A stretch of DNA of 64,000 nt from positions 52,674 to 116,673 of the forward strand of contig DATJVP010000098.1 in assembly GCA_035581425.1 (NCBI GenBank), read 5' to 3'. A program made the position numbers and the translations under genes. The notes beneath the pieces were generated by a model that made no database searches, was not told the origin of the DNA, and saw nothing but the letters and a program-made list of their open reading frames with translations. Of the stretch, positions 61,100 to 64,000 are shown in pieces. Source of the DNA: DASZHJ01 sp035581425. GTDB taxonomy: Bacteria; Pseudomonadota; Alphaproteobacteria; ATCC43930; CGMCC-115725. Within the stretch, counting starts at the first letter, position 1, and every line of letters starts with the position of its first letter.

Positions 61100-62212
61100 G
61101 TGCGCGATCCCGCCCGCATTCTCGTCGTCGACGACAACGAAGCCAACGTCGACATCGCGAAGATGCGGCTTGAGGCGCAGGGTTACGAGATCGTCACCGC
61201 GATCGACGGCGAGGAGGCGCTCGTACGCGTCCGCGAGACCCTGCCCGATCTCATCCTCCTCGACATCATGATGCCGAAGCTCGACGGGATCGAGGTGACG
61301 AGGCGGCTGAAGGCCGACGCATCGCTGCCCTTCATTCCCATCATCCTCGTCACTGCCAAGGCCGACGTGAAGGATGTGGTGGCAGGCCTCGAGGCCGGAG
61401 GCGACGATTACCTCACGAAGCCCTTCGAGCACGCGGCGCTCGTGGCGCGTGTCCATTCGATGCTCCGCATCAAGTCGCTCCACGATACCGTCGAGACGCA
61501 GCGCAAGGAGCTCGCCTCGATCAATGTCGGACTCGAGGACCGCGTCTCCAGGCAGGTGCAAGAGCTCGAGCGCATCGGCCGGCTCCGCCGCTTCCTCGCT
61601 CCGCAGCTCGCGGAGATGATCGTCTCCAAAGGCGACGAGAGCATCTTCGCGAGCCACCGCCGCGACATCGTGGCACTCTTCTGCGACCTCCGGGGCTTCA
61701 CGGCTTTCGCCGAGACCGCCGAGCCTGAGGAGGTCATGACCGTCCTTCGGGAGTATCACACCTCGCTTGGCCCGCTCGTTCACCGCCACGAGGGCACGCT
61801 CACGCGCTTTGCGGGCGACGGGCTCATGGTGTTCTTCAACGACCCCATCCCCTGCCCCGACCCGACCGCGCGCGCGGTGCGGCTCGCCGTCGCGATGCGC
61901 GAGGCCGCGCAGACGCTCGCGAAAGAATGGCGAAAACGCGGTCACGAGATCGGCTTCGGTGTCGGTGTCGCGCAGGGCTTTGCGACGCTCGGCCAGATCG
62001 GCTTCGAGGGTCAGGTCGACTACACCGCGATCGGCACCGTCATCAACCTCGCCGCACGCCTCTGCGACGCCGCACGCGACGGCCAAATCCTCGTGAGCCA
62101 GCGAGTCGCGGCGGCGGTCGATGAGGTCGCGACCGTGGAGCCCGTCGGCGAAATCCAACTCAAGGGGCTCACGCGGCCGGGTGTCGTGCATCAGGTCGTT
62201 GGATTGCGATAA
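61100..62212 (+). CDS. Receiver-linked class III nucleotide cyclase
   Basis: A 370-residue protein: REC domain (about 5-120, phospho-acceptor D55 in LILLDIMMPKLDGIE), a coiled linker, then a class III cyclase domain (about 185-360). Metal-binding Asp residues are D196 in FCDLRGFTAF and D240 in FAGDGLMVFFND. The adenine-contacting Lys of the first cyclase is Arg236 here (GTLTRFAGD), while VDYTAIGTVINLAARL is kept. cAMP is the likely product. The start is a GTG with AAGGAGG upstream; a longer in-frame start inside the preceding gene is not needed. Confidence 0.87.
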   Translation: MRDPARILVVDDNEANVDIAKMRLEAQGYEIVTAIDGEEALVRVRETLPDLILLDIMMPKLDGIEVTRRLKADASLPFIPIILVTAKADVKDVVAGLEAGGDDYLTKPFEHAALVARVHSMLRIKSLHDTVETQRKELASINVGLEDRVSRQVQELERIGRLRRFLAPQLAEMIVSKGDESIFASHRRDIVALFCDLRGFTAFAETAEPEEVMTVLREYHTSLGPLVHRHEGTLTRFAGDGLMVFFNDPIPCPDPTARAVRLAVAMREAAQTLAKEWRKRGHEIGFGVGVAQGFATLGQIGFEGQVDYTAIGTVINLAARLCDAARDGQILVSQRVAAAVDEVATVEPVGEIQLKGLTRPGVVHQVVGLR

Positions 62213-62226
62213 AGGGGCGCCCGCCA

Positions 62227-62530
62227 TCAATCGAGCACGACGTCCGCGCGGTCGAGAAGCGAGGAGGGGAAATCGATGCCGAGCGACCGCGCGGTTTTCA
62301 GATTGATGATGAGCTCGGCCCAACGGTAGTCGATCCTGACGCTCTCCCCGTCGACATAACCGCCCTGATTCAAGCCGGCGAGGAACGCCTTCACATAGGG
62401 CGCATATCCCCCCCGGTGTTGCCCCGTTGAGAAATCCCATGCTCGGCACCGTCGACGGCTGCGCACGGGCGGCAAGCGGCAGAGCGCTCGCGGCTCCGCC
62501 CAGCATCCGCAAAAATTTGCGGCGTTCCAT
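62227..62530 (-). pseudogene. ABC substrate-binding protein pseudogene (internal deletion and frameshift)
   Basis: The start is recognisable: MERRKFLRMLGGAASALPLAARA, a Tat-like signal of the ABC_sub_bind family common in Hyphomicrobiales, then MGFLNG. The frame then shifts and continues as YAPYVKAFLAGLNQGGYVDG and IDYRWAE, typical of the family. Immediately after YRWAE the sequence jumps to LIINLKTARSLGIDFPSSLLDRAD, the C-terminal end. About two thirds of the gene is missing with a clean join, and a frameshift separates the signal from the rest. No product is expected. Confidence 0.82.
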
Positions 62531-62921
62531 CACCGCCTCTTCCCCACGCAAAGACTTATGATATTTCAACTCACATATCCCATCGGGAATGTTCGCAGCG
62601 AATCTCCCGAAGTGGTCGCAAGCGCGCGCGCATGCCTGCCCTGCATCCTCTCGCTCGAATGCGAGCAGAGGTTGCGCTCGCTGCGTTCTGCGAGCGACGT
62701 ACGCAACTTTTGTCGGATTCCGCCCGATTTGGATGCAAACGCGTGCGCCCGGAGGGCAAAGCGCACACCGCAAGCGAGAAAGGCACACCACCGACGGATC
62801 GTCTCCACACATTCTTGCGCTTGTGGCGCACGCGCACACTGGGCAAGATCGCCGCTCCGCAGGAACCGTCGGCTACTGCCGCGGCAATCCAACATTAATT
62901 CGGAGCGATGAGGCGGCAGCG
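62531..62921. other. 391-base gap between pseudogene and molybdenum hydroxylase gene
   Basis: No gene was recognised. The first part is AT-rich (around 62555-62590). Two hairpins are visible: CTCGC/GCGAG at 62650-62665 and CGCTCGC/GCGAGCG at 62675-62696. Short open frames exist on both strands but lack family likeness and good starts. The gap probably carries the promoter of the molybdenum hydroxylase. Confidence 0.5.
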
Positions 62922-64000
62922 ATGGACGCACGAGAGACTTCGCACGACTGGTCCCTTCAGCAGTTCGGCATCGGCCAGCCGGTGCCGCGGAAGGAAGACC
63001 CGAGGCTGCTGCGCGGCGAGGGCCGCTACAGCGACGACGTCTCGCTGCCGGGTCAGGCCTATGCCGCGATCGTCCGCAGCCGCTATGCCCATGGCGTGAT
63101 TCGCAAGATCGACACGGAAGAGGCGCGTGCCATGCCCGGCGTGCTCGCAGTCTATACCGCCGCCGACATCGACGCCGCGGGGTTCGGCGCCTTCAAATGC
63201 GTGATCGCTTTCCCGAACCGCGACGGCACTCCTATGCACGCACCCACCTGGAGCGCGCTCGCGAGCGACAAGGTGCGCTACGTCGGCGACGCCATTGCCT
63301 GCGTCATCGCGGAGACTGCGGCCCAGGCAAAGGACGCGGCCGAGGCCGTCGTCGTCGATATCGATCCTCTCCCCGCGGTCACCGACGCCAAGGCCGCCTC
63401 GGAGCCCGGCGCACCGCAGCTCTACGGGGACGTTCCCGGCAACATCTGCCTCGACTATCACTTCGGCGACGCCGAGAAAGTCTCCGCGGCCTTCGCCAAA
63501 GCCGCGCACGTGACACGGCTCGAGATCGTCAACAACCGTCTCGTCGTCTGCGCGATGGAGCCGCGCTCGGCAGTGGCGAAGTATGAGCCCGGCTCCGGCC
63601 GCTGGACGATCTACACGGGCTGTCAGGGCGTCTTCGGCCTCAAGAACCAGCTCGCGAACGACATCCTCAAGGTACCCGGCGACAAGGTGCACGTCGTCAC
63701 CGGCAATGTCGGGGGATCCTTCGGCATGAAGGCGCAAGCCTTTCCGGAATATGTCTGCCTCTTCCACGGCGCGAAGAGCCTGGGCCGTCCGGTCAAATGG
63801 ACGGATGAGCGCTCCGAGAGCTTCGTCTCGGACCTGCACGGCCGCGATCATCTCGCGAGCTGCGAGCTTGCGCTCGACGCGGAGGGCCGCTTCCTCGCCA
63901 TTCGCGTCACCAACTACGGCAACATGGGCGCGCATCTCGCGGCCGTGGCACCGCTGATGCCGACGCTCAACACCATCAAGAACATGGTTGGGGTCTACTG
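62922..64000 (+). CDS. Aerobic CO dehydrogenase/xanthine dehydrogenase-family large subunit (partial)
   Basis: The first 359 residues of a molybdopterin-binding large subunit, cut by the window edge. The N-terminal FGIGQPVPRKEDPRLLRGEGRYSDD is typical, followed by AYAAIVRSRYAHGVIRKID, VRYVGDAIACVIAET, CAMEPRSAVAKYEPG and NVGGSFGMKAQAFPEY near 265, where the FGxK loop meets the cofactor. CoxL-type CO dehydrogenases carry AYRCSFR further on, which lies outside the window, so CO oxidation cannot be told from other hydroxylations. mobA and moaA in this window supply its cofactor. Confidence 0.9.
   Translation, partial: MDARETSHDWSLQQFGIGQPVPRKEDPRLLRGEGRYSDDVSLPGQAYAAIVRSRYAHGVIRKIDTEEARAMPGVLAVYTAADIDAAGFGAFKCVIAFPNRDGTPMHAPTWSALASDKVRYVGDAIACVIAETAAQAKDAAEAVVVDIDPLPAVTDAKAASEPGAPQLYGDVPGNICLDYHFGDAEKVSAAFAKAAHVTRLEIVNNRLVVCAMEPRSAVAKYEPGSGRWTIYTGCQGVFGLKNQLANDILKVPGDKVHVVTGNVGGSFGMKAQAFPEYVCLFHGAKSLGRPVKWTDERSESFVSDLHGRDHLASCELALDAEGRFLAIRVTNYGNMGAHLAAVAPLMPTLNTIKNMVGVY

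Noticed and set aside
62531..62921. Small genes between the pseudogene and the molybdenum hydroxylase
   Set aside because: Several short frames exist on both strands, but none has a family match, good start context or codon bias, and they overlap each other.

Overview
The window reads as the chromosome of a motile, GC-rich alphaproteobacterium. The markers are CtrA, the histidine phosphotransferase ChpT, an alphaproteobacterial flagellar and chemotaxis gene order, Tad pilus genes, multi-GAF histidine kinases and a broken ABC substrate-binding gene of a type common in Hyphomicrobiales-like genomes. Genus cannot be fixed from the sequence alone. Coding density is very high and many genes overlap by ATGA or GTGA. 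I saw no rRNA, tRNA, CRISPR array, integrase or transposase.

1-22.3 kb is a motility, chemotaxis and cell-cycle block: the end of flhA, flhF, flhG and a FliK-like gene; a five-GAF histidine kinase with a receiver and a receiver-adenylate cyclase; a DehI-type haloacid dehalogenase gene; fliI-fliJ divergent from ctrA; small envelope genes; the operon cheA-W-Y-B-R; chpT; and a short-chain dehydrogenase. Exact TTAA-N7-TTAA CtrA boxes lie before fliI and ctrA, and a near-match lies before cheA.

22.3-31 kb holds mobA, a maleylacetate reductase-like gene, a cache protein plus chemoreceptor behind another exact CtrA box, and an operon of an Lgt-like membrane enzyme, a radical SAM protein resembling archaeal tetraether synthase and a small membrane protein. 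moaA, NAD kinase and a compound palindromic repeat follow.

31-42 kb is catabolic: a complete dipeptide-type ABC importer with N-formylglutamate amidohydrolase, and divergently ArgE, an aspartoacylase-like protein, glycerol kinase and an SMP-30 protein. Together they suggest use of N-acylated amino acids or peptides.

42-52 kb carries a large winged-helix/ATPase regulator, an aldolase-MFS-methyltransferase-glycosyltransferase string, and Tad pilus genes with a retropepsin-like protein.

52-64 kb holds indolepyruvate ferredoxin oxidoreductase, a thiamine diphosphate enzyme, a second kinase-receiver-cyclase module parallel to the one at 3.5-8.7 kb, a substrate-binding pseudogene, and the start of a molybdenum hydroxylase large subunit. 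The mobA and moaA genes fit the need for molybdenum cofactor.
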